Positions 8,898-17,371 of a DNA stretch of 64,000 nt are shown in pieces. This stretch comes from Pseudomonas poae (lineage in GTDB: Bacteria; Pseudomonadota; Gammaproteobacteria; Pseudomonadales; Pseudomonadaceae): positions 3,858,001-3,922,000 of the forward strand of contig CP034537.1 in NCBI GenBank assembly GCA_004000515.1, given 5' to 3'. The number at the start of each line of letters is the position of its first letter. Position 1 is the stretch's first letter. A program made the position numbers and the translations under genes. Below the pieces are notes generated by a model. That model was not told the DNA's origin, ran no database searches, and worked only from the letters and a program-made list of their open reading frames with translations.

Positions 8898-9263
8898 TTA
8901 GACGACGGCGAAGTAGTGTTTGACGAAGCTTTCGCTGAGCACTTCCCACAGCACAGGCGTGCCTTTGGTCACGAACCAGCTGTCGCCTGCCTTGTAGTGC
9001 GTGGACTGGCCGGTGGACTCATCGGTGAGTCGCACCTCGCCGGTCACCACGGTGGCTTGTTCGCTGAACGGGTAGACCATGCGGAACTTGCCCTGGGTCG
9101 TGCCGAAGTAGGCGCTGCTGACCGGGTCGGTTGGTGCACCGAAGGTCATTTTGCCGAAGGCACGCACTTCGCCTTCGAGGATCTCGGAGCCGAGGTCGGC
9201 CACGGTGCCCCAGGCGTCGAGTTCCGACAGCTGGATGTTGTGCTTGAGGGTGGTAAGGGTCAT
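8898..9263 (-). CDS. Cupin-domain protein (Cupin_3 type)
   Basis: A 121-residue single-domain cupin. The second cupin motif is visible as GDSWFVTKGTPVLWEVLSES, and EATVV-type strand repeats precede it. Small cupins of this kind are frequently encoded next to FAD-dependent amine/polyamine oxidases in Pseudomonas. Function is unknown; the conserved metal-binding histidines of enzymatic cupins are poorly represented, so a binding or folding role is as likely as catalysis. Start at 9263 follows an AGGAGCAACTGCC leader. Confidence 0.75.
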   Translation of the reverse strand: MTLTTLKHNIQLSELDAWGTVADLGSEILEGEVRAFGKMTFGAPTDPVSSAYFGTTQGKFRMVYPFSEQATVVTGEVRLTDESTGQSTHYKAGDSWFVTKGTPVLWEVLSESFVKHYFAVV

Positions 9264-9294
9264 GGCAGTTGCTCCTGATGAGTAAAAAAGTGGG

Positions 9295-10593
9295 TTAGCG
9301 GCGCCCGTTCCAGTAGCCGGAAAGTTGGTGCCAGGATTTGCCCGCCGTCAGCAGCAACGGGCGGATTGCGTCCTTGCCGATGATGGTCGGACGATGAATC
9401 GAGGAAACCAGGTCATAGCGCGCCGAGCCTTCGCTCATGCCTTCGGCGAGGACCTTGCAGATGATGTGGCTCGGGGTTACGCCAAAGCCTGAGTAGCCCT
9501 GTACGAAAAACGCATTGCTGCGCCCCGGCAATGTGCCGATCTGCGGGAACAGGTTGGGGCTGCATGCCATTGGGCCGCCCCAGGCCAGGTCGATTTTCAC
9601 GTCCTTGAGGTACGGGAAAATCTTCAGCATGAGGTTGCGGTTCCACGCCTTGAGGTCGCCGGGAATATGCTCCACCAAAGGGGTGGCGGCGCCGAACAGC
9701 AGGCGGTTCTCGTTGGTCACGCGGTAGTAGTCGATCACCGGGCGGATGTCGCTGTAGGCCCCACGGATCGGGCTGATGCGCTGGATCAACTCTTCGGACA
9801 ACGGCTCGGTCATCATCTGGAACGCGTAGGTGTTGACGGTCGAGCGGTGCAGTTCCGGCTCCAGCTTGTTGAGGAAACTGTCGCAGGCCCACAGCAACTT
9901 GCTGGCGCGCACCGAACCGCGCCCGGTGCGCACCGTGATGCGTTCGCCGTAGCTGACCTCCAGCGCCGGGCTGTTCTCGAAAATGCGCACGCCGTGACTG
10001 GCCAGTGCGGTGGCTTCACCCAGCAGCAGGTTCAACGAATGCACATGCCCGCCGCCCATGTGCAGCAGGGCGCTGGTGTAGGCCTTGGAGCCGATGATCT
10101 GCTGCACATCGGAGCCGCCGAGAAAGCGGATCTCGTGCTGGCTGTTGATCGACTTGAAGTCCTTCTCCCAGGCGCGCAGGGTTTTTTCCTGGCGGGCGTT
10201 GAAGCCCATGTAGCCGTAGCCGTGGCAGAAGTCGGCGTCGATGTTGTACTTGGCGATACGGTTCTTGATGATGTCGGCGCCCAGGTCGCTGATCTCGAAC
10301 ACCTGGCGCAGGCCGTCTTCACCGACGTCTTTCTTGATCTTCTCCAGGTCGTGGCCGATGCCCGCCATGATCTGCCCGCCATTGCGCCCAGTGCCGCCGA
10401 ACCCCAGGTAGCGCGCTTCGAGGACGACGATATTGGTGATGCCTTTTTCCGCCAGTTCCAAAGCGGTGTTGATGCCGGAGAAACCACCACCAATCACCAC
10501 CACATCGGCGTCGATGTCTTGCTCCAGGGTGGGAAAACTGAGGTTGTATTTCTTGGTGGCGGTGTAATACGTGGGGGTTTCGATGTTGATCAT
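9295..10593 (-). CDS. FAD-dependent amine oxidase (DAO/PuuB-like)
   Basis: A 432-residue flavoprotein of the DAO superfamily. The dinucleotide-binding motif VVVIGGGFSGINTALELAE lies near residues 29-47, followed by the FAD-contact segment LGFGGTGRNGGQI, which is typical of gamma-glutamylputrescine-oxidase-like enzymes. The C-terminal GYSGFGVTPSH block closes the FAD site. It is the first gene of the minus-strand operon oxidase-cupin-moaF-SDR-SDR. It most likely deaminates an amine to the aldehyde that FeaB oxidises. A FeaR-type motif sits 83 bp upstream. The substrate (phenylethylamine, tyramine, polyamine or a hydroxylated amine) cannot be decided from sequence. Confidence 0.75.
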   Translation of the reverse strand: MINIETPTYYTATKKYNLSFPTLEQDIDADVVVIGGGFSGINTALELAEKGITNIVVLEARYLGFGGTGRNGGQIMAGIGHDLEKIKKDVGEDGLRQVFEISDLGADIIKNRIAKYNIDADFCHGYGYMGFNARQEKTLRAWEKDFKSINSQHEIRFLGGSDVQQIIGSKAYTSALLHMGGGHVHSLNLLLGEATALASHGVRIFENSPALEVSYGERITVRTGRGSVRASKLLWACDSFLNKLEPELHRSTVNTYAFQMMTEPLSEELIQRISPIRGAYSDIRPVIDYYRVTNENRLLFGAATPLVEHIPGDLKAWNRNLMLKIFPYLKDVKIDLAWGGPMACSPNLFPQIGTLPGRSNAFFVQGYSGFGVTPSHIICKVLAEGMSEGSARYDLVSSIHRPTIIGKDAIRPLLLTAGKSWHQLSGYWNGRR

Positions 10594-10676
10594 GGGGCAG
10601 CCTGAAAGGTGAAGGAAGGCTCTAAAGCGGATGCCTCCATTAAGGGCCCTGACGGGATGGATGTCTTGATCCTGCC

Positions 10677-10708
10677 TGCCCAGGGTTTTGATTCTGGGCG
10701 CCAGGGCA
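10677..10708. promoter_or_regulatory. Candidate FeaR-type activator site upstream of the amine oxidase
   Basis: Contains GCCCAG...CTGGGC dyad and GCCAGGGCA. Toward the oxidase the core reads CCTGGCG-N7-TCAAA, identical in half-sites and spacing to the site at 3233-3262 and close to that at 1789-1807. Confidence 0.55.
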
Positions 10709-10801
10709 GACATGACCTACACGTTATAGCGCGCACTTGCTGGCACGGAATGCTAGAGTTTCGTTAAATTATTAATCAAATTCGTCGTGACCCTGATCCC
10801 T

Positions 10802-11223
10802 ATGCTTAAACCTCGCCAGTCCCTGACCTTGACCCTGTTGCAAGCCCGCGAAGCGGCTATGAGTTTTTTCGCCCGTCCCTCAACGAACACGGCCTCACCG
10901 AACAGCAGTGGCGCATCATCCGCATCCTGCAACAACACGGTGAACTGGAGATTTACCAACTGGCGGAACTGGCCTGCATCCTCAAGCCGAGCATGACCGG
11001 CGTGCTGGTGCGCATGGAGGCCGCAGGCATGGTGCACCGGCGCAAGGCCGAGCAAGACCAGCGCCGTGTGCTGGTGACCCTGGCCGACAAGGGCGTGGCC
11101 AGCTTCGAAGCCATGAGCCAGTGCATGGAAGCCAACTACCAGCGCTTGCAGGATGAGTTGGGCGACGAGAAGTTGCAGACCCTGTTGGGGCTGCTGGATG
11201 ACCTGAAAAACATCAAGCGCTAG
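10802..11223 (+). CDS. hpaR: HpaR-like MarR-family repressor (frame broken near 10872)
   Basis: About 140 residues after restoring one T in the T run at about 10865-10870 (MSFF then RPSLNEHGLTEQQWRIIRI). The winged-helix reads ELEIYQLAELACILKPSMTG, then VRMEAAGMVHRRKAEQDQRR. The block LTLLQAREAAMSFFRP and the rest resemble HpaR/HpcR, the repressor of 4-hydroxyphenylacetate (homoprotocatechuate) degradation, which responds to aromatic acids. An in-frame GTG at 10787 is an alternative start. No hpa catabolic genes are present in the window, so its targets here are probably the convergent MFS gene and perhaps the feaR-like gene (palindromes at 12629 and 5453). Its stop overlaps that of the MFS gene tail to tail. 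Confidence 0.75.
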
Positions 11224-12525
11224 CGCGGATTGACGATGCTCGCGTGGGTGCGCAACACCAATACACCGCCGAGGGCGATAAATAGCGCGAGCACGTAGAG
11301 CGCCAGGCTGGCGCTCTGGGTGGCGTCGCGCATCCAGCCGATCAGGTACGGCGCGAGGAACGCGGCGACGCTGCCGAACGAGCTGATCATGGCGATGCCG
11401 GCCGCCTGTGTAGTGTTGGACAGGAACGCTGGCGGCAGTTGCCAGAACATCGGCAATGCGGCACTTGCGCCCATGCCAGCGACGACCAGTCCACTCATCA
11501 CCAGCAACGGATTGCCCGGTGCCAGCCCCGCGACGGCGATGCCGACCGCCGCCATCAACAACGGCACACACAGGTGCCAGCGGCGCTCGCGGTGGCGGTC
11601 GGAAGAGCGTCCGCAACCGATCATGAACAAGCAACCGGCCAGGTACGGCACGGCGCTGAGCAGGCCGACCTGGCTGTCACGGCCGATACCGGCGCCGTGA
11701 ATCAGTGTCGGCATCCAGAACGCCAGGGTGTTCACCGCCAGCATCACCGCAAAGTACACCGCCACCAGTAGCCACACTTGCGGGTCACGCAGGATGCCGC
11801 CGAACGAGGTGATGGTTTTGCGTTGTTCCTCGCTGCGCAGTTGTGCCTGCAGTTGCTGTTTTTGCTCGTCCGTGAGCCAGTTCACCGAGGCGAAGCCATC
11901 CGGCAACCACTTGAGCACCACCAGCCCCAGCAATACCACCGGCAGGCCTTCGATCAGGAACATCCACTGCCAGCCGCGCAGGCTGCCGACATCGTGGAAG
12001 TTTTCCAGGATCGCACCCGACAACGGCCCGCCCAGCACCCCGGCCATGGGCACGGCAATCGCAAACAATGCAGTGACTTGTGCACGGCGACGGGCCGGGT
12101 ACCAACGGTTGAGAAACACCAGTATCCCCGGGAAAAAACCGGCCTCGGCCACCCCCAGCAAAAAAGCGCAGTACGTAGAAACCACGGGCGCTTTCCACCC
12201 ACAACATGCCGGTGGAAAGCAGGCCCCACACCACCATCAGGCTGGCAATCCAACGCCTCGGCCCGACGCGGTCCAGCGCCATATTGCTGGGCACGCCGAA
12301 CAGTGCATAGGCGATAAAGAACAGGCCGGCGCCAAAGCCGTAGACCGTGTCGCTAAAATGCAAATCGCTGCTCATCTGCATCTTGGCGAAGCCGATGTTG
12401 ATGCGGTCCAGATGCGCAAACAGGTAGCACACCAGCAGCAGCGGCATCAGGCGCCAGGTGACAATTCGATGGGTGCGATCGTGCTCGGCCAGCGCGAGGC
12501 TGGCAGTGGAATTGGCTGTGCTCAT
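11220..12525 (-). CDS. MFS transporter, anion:cation symporter (ACS) family (frame broken near 12165)
   Basis: About 434 residues and twelve membrane segments after removing one T from the T run near 12160-12166 (FYVLRFLLGVAEAGFFPG). The first-helix signature HLDRINIGFAKMQM is typical of ACS-family carriers for organic anions such as 4-hydroxyphenylacetate, phthalate and tartrate. The neighbouring HpaR-like repressor and its candidate operator in the promoter suggest uptake of an aromatic acid, for example the phenylacetate-type product or precursor of the amine pathway. The substrate remains inference. Confidence 0.75.
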
Positions 12526-12628
12526 AGTGTTGTACTTTTTTTTGAGTGGCCGTGAGGGTAGGGCGGGGGCACCCCGCCTCGAACGACTGCGCCCGTCATG
12601 CGGGAAAGTCGTTCAGTTGTTAACGTTA

Positions 12629-12646
12629 TATTTAATATGTTAACTA
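12629..12646. promoter_or_regulatory. Candidate HpaR operator upstream of MFS gene
   Basis: TATTTAATA/TGTTAACTA is an imperfect 18-bp palindrome (7 of 9 pairs) about 105 bp before the MFS start. The right half matches the half-site of the palindrome at 5453-5474. A further GTTAAC lies at about 12619. Confidence 0.45.
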
Positions 12647-12706
12647 CCGTCAAGCGCGGCAACACTCATCACCACTGTGCAGATTCCGCTGGCTGCGGGT
12701 GCGGGA

Positions 12707-13504
12707 TCAGTTGGCTCCTACCATCCACTTGGCCAAACCATGCCGACCACTCACGCCCAACTTGGCGGCAGCGCGCTTGAGGTAGGTCTCGATGGAGCTG
12801 TTTTTTACCCTGAGTTTTTCCGCGATCTGCTGCACGGTGCCCCCCGTCAACAGGCCGAGGCACACCGCCTGCTCGCGCGCCGAAAGGGTGACGTCGCCTA
12901 AGGACAGGCGCTTGTCGAACTCACGCTGCAATTGGGAGTGTTCCAGCAAGGTGCCTGCCGGTTCAGTCTCGGCGTACGGCGAGTGGCGCAGGCTCTGGGC
13001 GTGGTATTCGATCAGCGGTAGCAGGGCCTCCGACAAGCGTTTGAGAAAGGATAGTTCGGCCAGGGAAAACCCGCGCTGGGTGGGCGACCGGTACAGCGAA
13101 ATCACGCAACGCCGGTCGGCCTGGCGCGACACAAGGCTGCATTGGTGCGACGTGCCACGCGAGTGAGCGCTGTTGGCCCTGGCTTTGAGCTGGATCAGCA
13201 ACGGGTCCTGCATGCCGAGCATTTCGCGCAGCAGCGGATCTTCATCCATCGTCTGCAAGGCCGACGGCGCCGTCACGTCCTGTTGCCGGCCGGCACTGCC
13301 CAGCGACTTGATACCAAGCACGCGCTCGCGCAGGTCATCGAGGGTCCATTCACTGAGGTCCACCCGGTGGATCGGCACCCATTTGTCCACCAGGTGCAGC
13401 ATGTGGGCGGCAAAATCCACGTGGCCACTGTGAGCAATCAACTCGCCCATTTCGGTATAGAAATTCGGGTTTTCCGGGGTGCTTGATAGGTGCGTCAAAC
13501 TCAT
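12707..13504 (-). CDS. LuxR-family transcriptional regulator
   Basis: A 265-residue protein with a C-terminal LuxR/NarL-type helix-turn-helix (VTLSAREQAVCLGLLTGGTV, QQIAEKLRVKNSSIETYLKR, about residues 205-250). The N-terminal 190 residues carry no recognised receiver or autoinducer-binding motif; segments CVISLYRSPTQRGFSLAELS resemble GAF-like sensor folds of other catabolic LuxR regulators. Start at 13504 gives the MSLTHLSS N-terminus. It is followed downstream by the MFS gene on the same strand after 181 bp. A role in regulating this catabolic island is likely from position only. Confidence 0.7.
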   Translation of the reverse strand: MSLTHLSSTPENPNFYTEMGELIAHSGHVDFAAHMLHLVDKWVPIHRVDLSEWTLDDLRERVLGIKSLGSAGRQQDVTAPSALQTMDEDPLLREMLGMQDPLLIQLKARANSAHSRGTSHQCSLVSRQADRRCVISLYRSPTQRGFSLAELSFLKRLSEALLPLIEYHAQSLRHSPYAETEPAGTLLEHSQLQREFDKRLSLGDVTLSAREQAVCLGLLTGGTVQQIAEKLRVKNSSIETYLKRAAAKLGVSGRHGLAKWMVGAN

Positions 13505-14028
13505 AGCCCTTTCATCCTTGATGTCGAAAACCTGCAACCAGCGCCCTGGGCATCCGTGGGGCGATCCGTTCTCCATGAACGGAATTGTCTTTGCGCAGGG
13601 ATTACTCCTACGCATGTAGCGCCAACGTGGGACACAACGTGGCATAAAAACAACGTTATTAATTTGACGTTTTTGAGCGGTAAATCCGGCCGGCAATTAC
13701 TGAAAATAGTGTTTATAGGTATCCAACTATTTGATATTTAAAACAAATTATTTTTATAAAAGATCGAATCAAACAGCCATGTTGGCCGCATATAGCCAAT
13801 TTCCTACGTTTCTTTAATCGTTCCAGCAGTGAACCATCAGACAGTTCGGTTTCCCCCATTGGCACGCCCGTTCGTTGACGGGGATCGGCCTTAGCGCTGG
13901 CCAATCTCCCGGCCCCTCCCGTACCATGCGTGCCCCTCGCAGTGACGCGAGGTGCAGCGCCAGGAGGGCTATCGCGTGCTTGTCCTGGGTCGTCTGCCGC
14001 TCCTTACAGCCAGCACTCAGGATCACAC
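13505..14028. other. Gene-free region with AT-rich core
   Basis: No supported gene. Bases about 13640-13810 are strikingly AT-rich compared with the surroundings (runs such as TTTATAAAAGATC) and the rest is ordinary upstream sequence of two divergent genes (LuxR on minus, lipoprotein on plus). It presumably holds both promoters. Confidence 0.5.
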
Positions 14029-14660
14029 ATGTCTCGCTTTTCCAGGCCCCTGGCCTTGCTTCTATTGGCTGCCGCCTTGACCGGGTGCGGTACGCAACCG
14101 GCCTCGATGGTCAGCGCGCCGCTGCTGCCGGGTCCACAAGAGCCGGTGGCGTATCTGGTCGGTTCCATCGGCCCGCAAAGCCTCGTGGCTTCTCCTGCAC
14201 CCAACCAACGCCTGTTGTTCCGCAAGCGCGGCTCCGCGTATGGCGCGGCCGGCATATGGGTCGGCATGGGCAAGGAAACCCCCCAGGATGTGAAGGACTC
14301 GACCGGCGCCGCCAGTGTGTTCGTGCTGCCGCTCAAACCTGGGGATTATGAGTTTTATGATTTCCAGTTCTTCTCCAGCACCTATTCACCCTACATGGGC
14401 ACCACCTACACCTCGGTGCAGGCGCGCGAGAAGTTCAACCTGCCGCTGCGGCTACAAGCCGGCAAGGCTTACTACCTCGGTGAGTTTCGCTCGTTGTGCC
14501 TAGGCGGCTCGCTGTGCGCATTCCGGTGGCGCGACCAGTTGGCACGCGATGAGGCTATCGCCCGCCAGTCTGTGCCTGGCCTGCCAACGCTTGAGTTGAT
14601 GCCGCTGGATTACCGCAGTGCCGCCCCTACATCATCGTGCCGCAGGAGAAACGCCCATGA
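14029..14660 (+). CDS. Lipoprotein of unknown function, first of three (frame broken near 14633)
   Basis: About 210 residues after restoring one C in the CCCC run near 14630; the repaired tail reads AAPYIIVPQEKRP and the stop then overlaps the next start (ATGA at 14657). Signal peptide of type II with lipobox LTGC, Cys20. The mature part has beta-rich segments (VFVLPLKPGDYEFYDFQFFS, FNLPLRLQAGKAYYLGEFR) resembling small periplasmic domains that bind the envelope. No family recognised. Co-transcribed with the following two lipoprotein genes. Confidence 0.65.
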
Positions 14661-15175
14661 ATCGTTTTATCGCCCTGAGCGCGTTCGCGCTGCTGACGGG
14701 TTGCGCCATCACCAACACCTTGCCCGAACGCACGCTGCCCGATGGCCAGGACTACCTCCAGCCCATCCATGTGATGGTTGATGACCCACTTACCGCCGCG
14801 CAGATCCGCAATCAATTGCGCGAAACCGGGGTATTTCGCAGCGTCGAAACCGGCATGGGCAAGCCGGGGGATTATTCGGTGTTGATCCGCTACAACAGCC
14901 AGCGCGACCTGCCGCCGTTTCCGGTGATCCTGCTGAGCACGGCCACCTTGTTTCTGTTGCCGTTGTCCCAGAGCATCGACACCACCACTGAGTTTTCCCT
15001 GCAACACGACGGCAAACCGTTGAAGCAGTACAGCTACCGTAACGTCACCCACAAATACACCTGGTTGCTCGATGGCAGTGGCGGCATGCAGCAGGAGAAC
15101 GTCGGCCGTATTACTCGAGCCTTTGCCCAGGATGTGCAGCGCGACGGCCTGCTGCCCAAGGAGCCAGCGCAATGA
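14657..15175 (+). CDS. Lipoprotein of unknown function, second of three
   Basis: 172 residues with lipobox LTGC, Cys16. Its start overlaps the preceding stop (ATGA) and its own stop overlaps the next start in the same way, so the three genes form a tightly coupled operon. Visible pattern: QIRNQLRETGVFRSVETG, then a hydrophobic stretch FPVILLSTATLFLLPLSQS and PLKQYSYRNVTHKY. The same arrangement (LRETGxF, hydrophobic LLxxP stretch, KxYxY) appears in the third gene, so the two are probably diverged paralogues. Function unknown. Confidence 0.7.
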   Translation: MNRFIALSAFALLTGCAITNTLPERTLPDGQDYLQPIHVMVDDPLTAAQIRNQLRETGVFRSVETGMGKPGDYSVLIRYNSQRDLPPFPVILLSTATLFLLPLSQSIDTTTEFSLQHDGKPLKQYSYRNVTHKYTWLLDGSGGMQQENVGRITRAFAQDVQRDGLLPKEPAQ

Positions 15176-15678
15176 TCAGGACGACATTGCTGGCCGCCGT
15201 CCTGTTGCTCGGCGGCTGCAGCACGGCGCTCAAGCCGTTGGATTACAAGGCTGAGCGCGCGTATGTGCCGATGAGCGTGACTATGCCGCCGCCGGCCTCG
15301 CGCTTCGATCAGCAAAAGCAGCAGGAGGTTATCCAGCGTCTGCGTGAGACCGGTGCGTTCAGTTTCCTTGATGGTGGTTTCAGCAAGACCGGTTACAGCT
15401 TGTTGGTGGACCAGAGCGGCGGCAAGGGCGCCGGCGTGCTGCCCGCTGTGTTCGGTGCGTTGACGTTGTTGACTGTGCCGATTCCCTACACTTACGAGCG
15501 CCAACTGCATGGGTCGTTGTACAAGGACGGCCAACTGGTCAAGGCCTATGCCTATAAGCGTGGTGGCTGGACGGCTACCACCTGGTATATCCCCATGACT
15601 GAACCGCGCAGTGAAAGCGAAATGCTGGGCGAGTTGATGCGTGATTTGGACCGGGATCGCCTGATCCCTTACCAATAA
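15172..15678 (+). CDS. Lipoprotein of unknown function, third of three
   Basis: 168 residues with lipobox LGGC, Cys16. Shares with the preceding protein the pattern RLRETGAFSFLDGGFSKTGY, a hydrophobic segment FGALTLLTVPIPYTYE, and LVKAYAYKRGG. It ends in LIPYQ. A REP element follows 22 bp after the stop. No known family recognised; an outer-membrane or periplasmic location is expected. Confidence 0.7.
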   Translation: MIRTTLLAAVLLLGGCSTALKPLDYKAERAYVPMSVTMPPPASRFDQQKQQEVIQRLRETGAFSFLDGGFSKTGYSLLVDQSGGKGAGVLPAVFGALTLLTVPIPYTYERQLHGSLYKDGQLVKAYAYKRGGWTATTWYIPMTEPRSESEMLGELMRDLDRDRLIPYQ

Positions 15679-15700
15679 GTCACTGTGTGGTAGATACCTG

Positions 15701-15729
15701 TGTGGGAGCTGGCTTGCTCGCGAAGGCGG
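15701..15729. repeat. Solitary hybrid REP
   Basis: Begins TGTGGGAGCTGGC, as in the ctggc family, but continues TTGCTCGCGAAGGC, as in the cgggc family. It looks like a recombinant or intermediate of the two REP families present in the window. Confidence 0.7.
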
Positions 15730-15772
15730 CCTGGCAGGCGACTCGGATTTATTGGATGTACTGCGCTCTAAT

Positions 15773-16185
15773 GTGGGAGCTGGCTTGCCTGCGATATCGG
15801 TGTGTCAGGTTTTGGTGGTGTTTGGTCGGAGTACATATCCGTTATTTGGGTGAAGGCTGAAATGGGTTCCGCTCTTACAGCGGGTCACTTTTGGAAGAGC
15901 GCCAAAAGTAACCAAAAGCGCTTCGCCCCACCACTCGGCACCTCGCCTAGGCTCGGCGTTCCCTCACTCCGGCTTGAATCCGTGGGCCGCCGCGATGGGC
16001 CATCCTTGGCCCAGCGCGGCTAACCCGGCGTCCTGCCGGGTTACCCACGGATTCAAGCCTGCGTTCGGCCAGCGTGGTTTAACGGGGCGCTTAAGATCAA
16101 GATCAAAAACAGAGCCAGAGCAGACCGCTGTCTACCTGATAAATGGAGATCCAAATGTGGGAGCGGGCTTGCTCGCGAAGGCGGT
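15773..16185 (+). repeat. About 410-bp interspersed repeat, copy 1, REP-bounded
   Basis: Starts with a TGTGGGAGCTGGC REP and ends with a TGTGGGAGCGGGC REP (16156). The interior has TCCGCTCTTACAGCGG, CCACCACTCGG, CTCACTCCGGCTTGAATCCG, GGGTTACCCACGGATTCAAG and AAGATCAAGATCAAAA. A second, inverted copy lies at 26382-26766 with the same landmarks in the same order. The CGTGGG/CCCACG-ATTCAAG parts form a long internal dyad. No coding potential is supported. Together with flanking bases this accounts for the gene-free stretch 15679-16243. Confidence 0.8.
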
Positions 16186-16243
16186 GTAACAGTCTCCAAT
16201 CACTCACCTGATCCACCCCTATCGAAAGCAAATCACACCGCCC

Positions 16244-17371
16244 CTACCCACAGGCAACCGCCGCTGTGGCTGCGATTTTGCGCAACAACGGCAACACCTC
16301 CGCCCCCACATGTATCGACTCTTCCAGGTGGGGAAACCCGACAGGATAAAACTGTCCACCCCAACTGGTGATACTCCTCGATCCGCTCTGCTACACGGGC
16401 ATAACTGCCCACCAGCGCCGTGCCCGCGCCGCCGCGGACCAAACCCACCCGGCCCACAGGTTGGCTGAAACCTCCAGTTCCCGCGCTCCCCGGCCACGGC
16501 CTTGCATCAGTTGGGTCTGGCGGCTTTGCCCTACGGATTCATACGCGGCCAGGTGCCGTTGCGCCTGGTCGATGGCGTCCTGGGGATTTCTTGCAGCAGG
16601 CGTTCCACATGTGCCCACGCGGCTTCGTCGGTGGGGGCGGCGAACGATGCAGGCGCAGGCCGAAGCGCAGGGTGCGGCCCTGAGCGGCGGCGAGGTCGCG
16701 CATGCGCTGGATGCGTTCGGCGATCATGGCCGGCGGTTCGCACCACATCAGGTAGGTTTGCCCGTGGGCCGCGCCGACGCGTTCGGCGGCTTCGGAGGCG
16801 CCGCCGAAGTAGATCGGCGGTGCTTCGGCCCCGGTGCAATCGGGGTGTGGATGCCGCTGCGGTAGTAGCGACCGGGATGAGCCGGTGGTTGCTCGGCCCA
16901 GACGGCCTGGAATACTTGCAGGAACTCGGCGGTGCGCGCATAGCGTTCGTCGTGTTCGAGAAAGTCGCCCAGCGAGCGCTGTTCAAAGCGGCTGGAGCCA
17001 GTCACCACGTGCAGCGCCAGGCGGTTTTCGCTGAGCAGTTGCAAGGTTGCCGCACGGTGCGCGGTGTAGGCCGGCAGCTCGGTGCCCGGCCTGAGGGTGA
17101 GCAGGAATTTCAGGCGGCGGACTTCCTGGGCCAGCACGGCGGTGATCAGCCATGGGTCTTCGAAGCCGCTGGCGGTGGGCACCATGATGCCGTCAAAGCC
17201 GGCCTGTTCGGTGGCGCGGACGATCTGGCGGAGATAGTCCAGGGTCGGTGCGCGTTCGCCTTGCTGGAACAGCCCGACCTTGGGCAAGCCACTGCTGGTG
17301 AGGTGGCGACCGTCGCCGTTGGTGGGCAGGAACCAATCCAGTTGGATCGGCGGGCGAACATCAGTGCTCAT
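16244..17371 (-). CDS. SsuD-like alkanesulfonate monooxygenase (LLM class; six frame breaks)
   Basis: FMNH2-dependent luciferase-like monooxygenase, about 377 residues after repair, close to SsuD (381). Family blocks are all present but spread over three frames: LDWFLPTNGDGRHL at the N-terminus, LKFLLTLRPG, LALHVVTGSS, FLEHDERYARTAEF, then YFGGAS, TYLMWCEPP, NLWAGVGLVRGGAGTALVGS and SFILSGFP near the C-terminus. Breaks lie near 16825, 16645, 16600, 16450, 16372 and 16332; each shifts in the same direction, consistent with one missing base each. The enzyme would release sulfite from a sulfonate. Its start overlaps the end of the upstream LLM gene by 11 bases. Confidence 0.7.

Noticed and set aside
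12707..13504. LuxR-type protein as a quorum-sensing receptor
   Set aside because: The N-terminus lacks the conserved Trp/Tyr/Asp autoinducer-binding pattern and no luxI-like gene is present.
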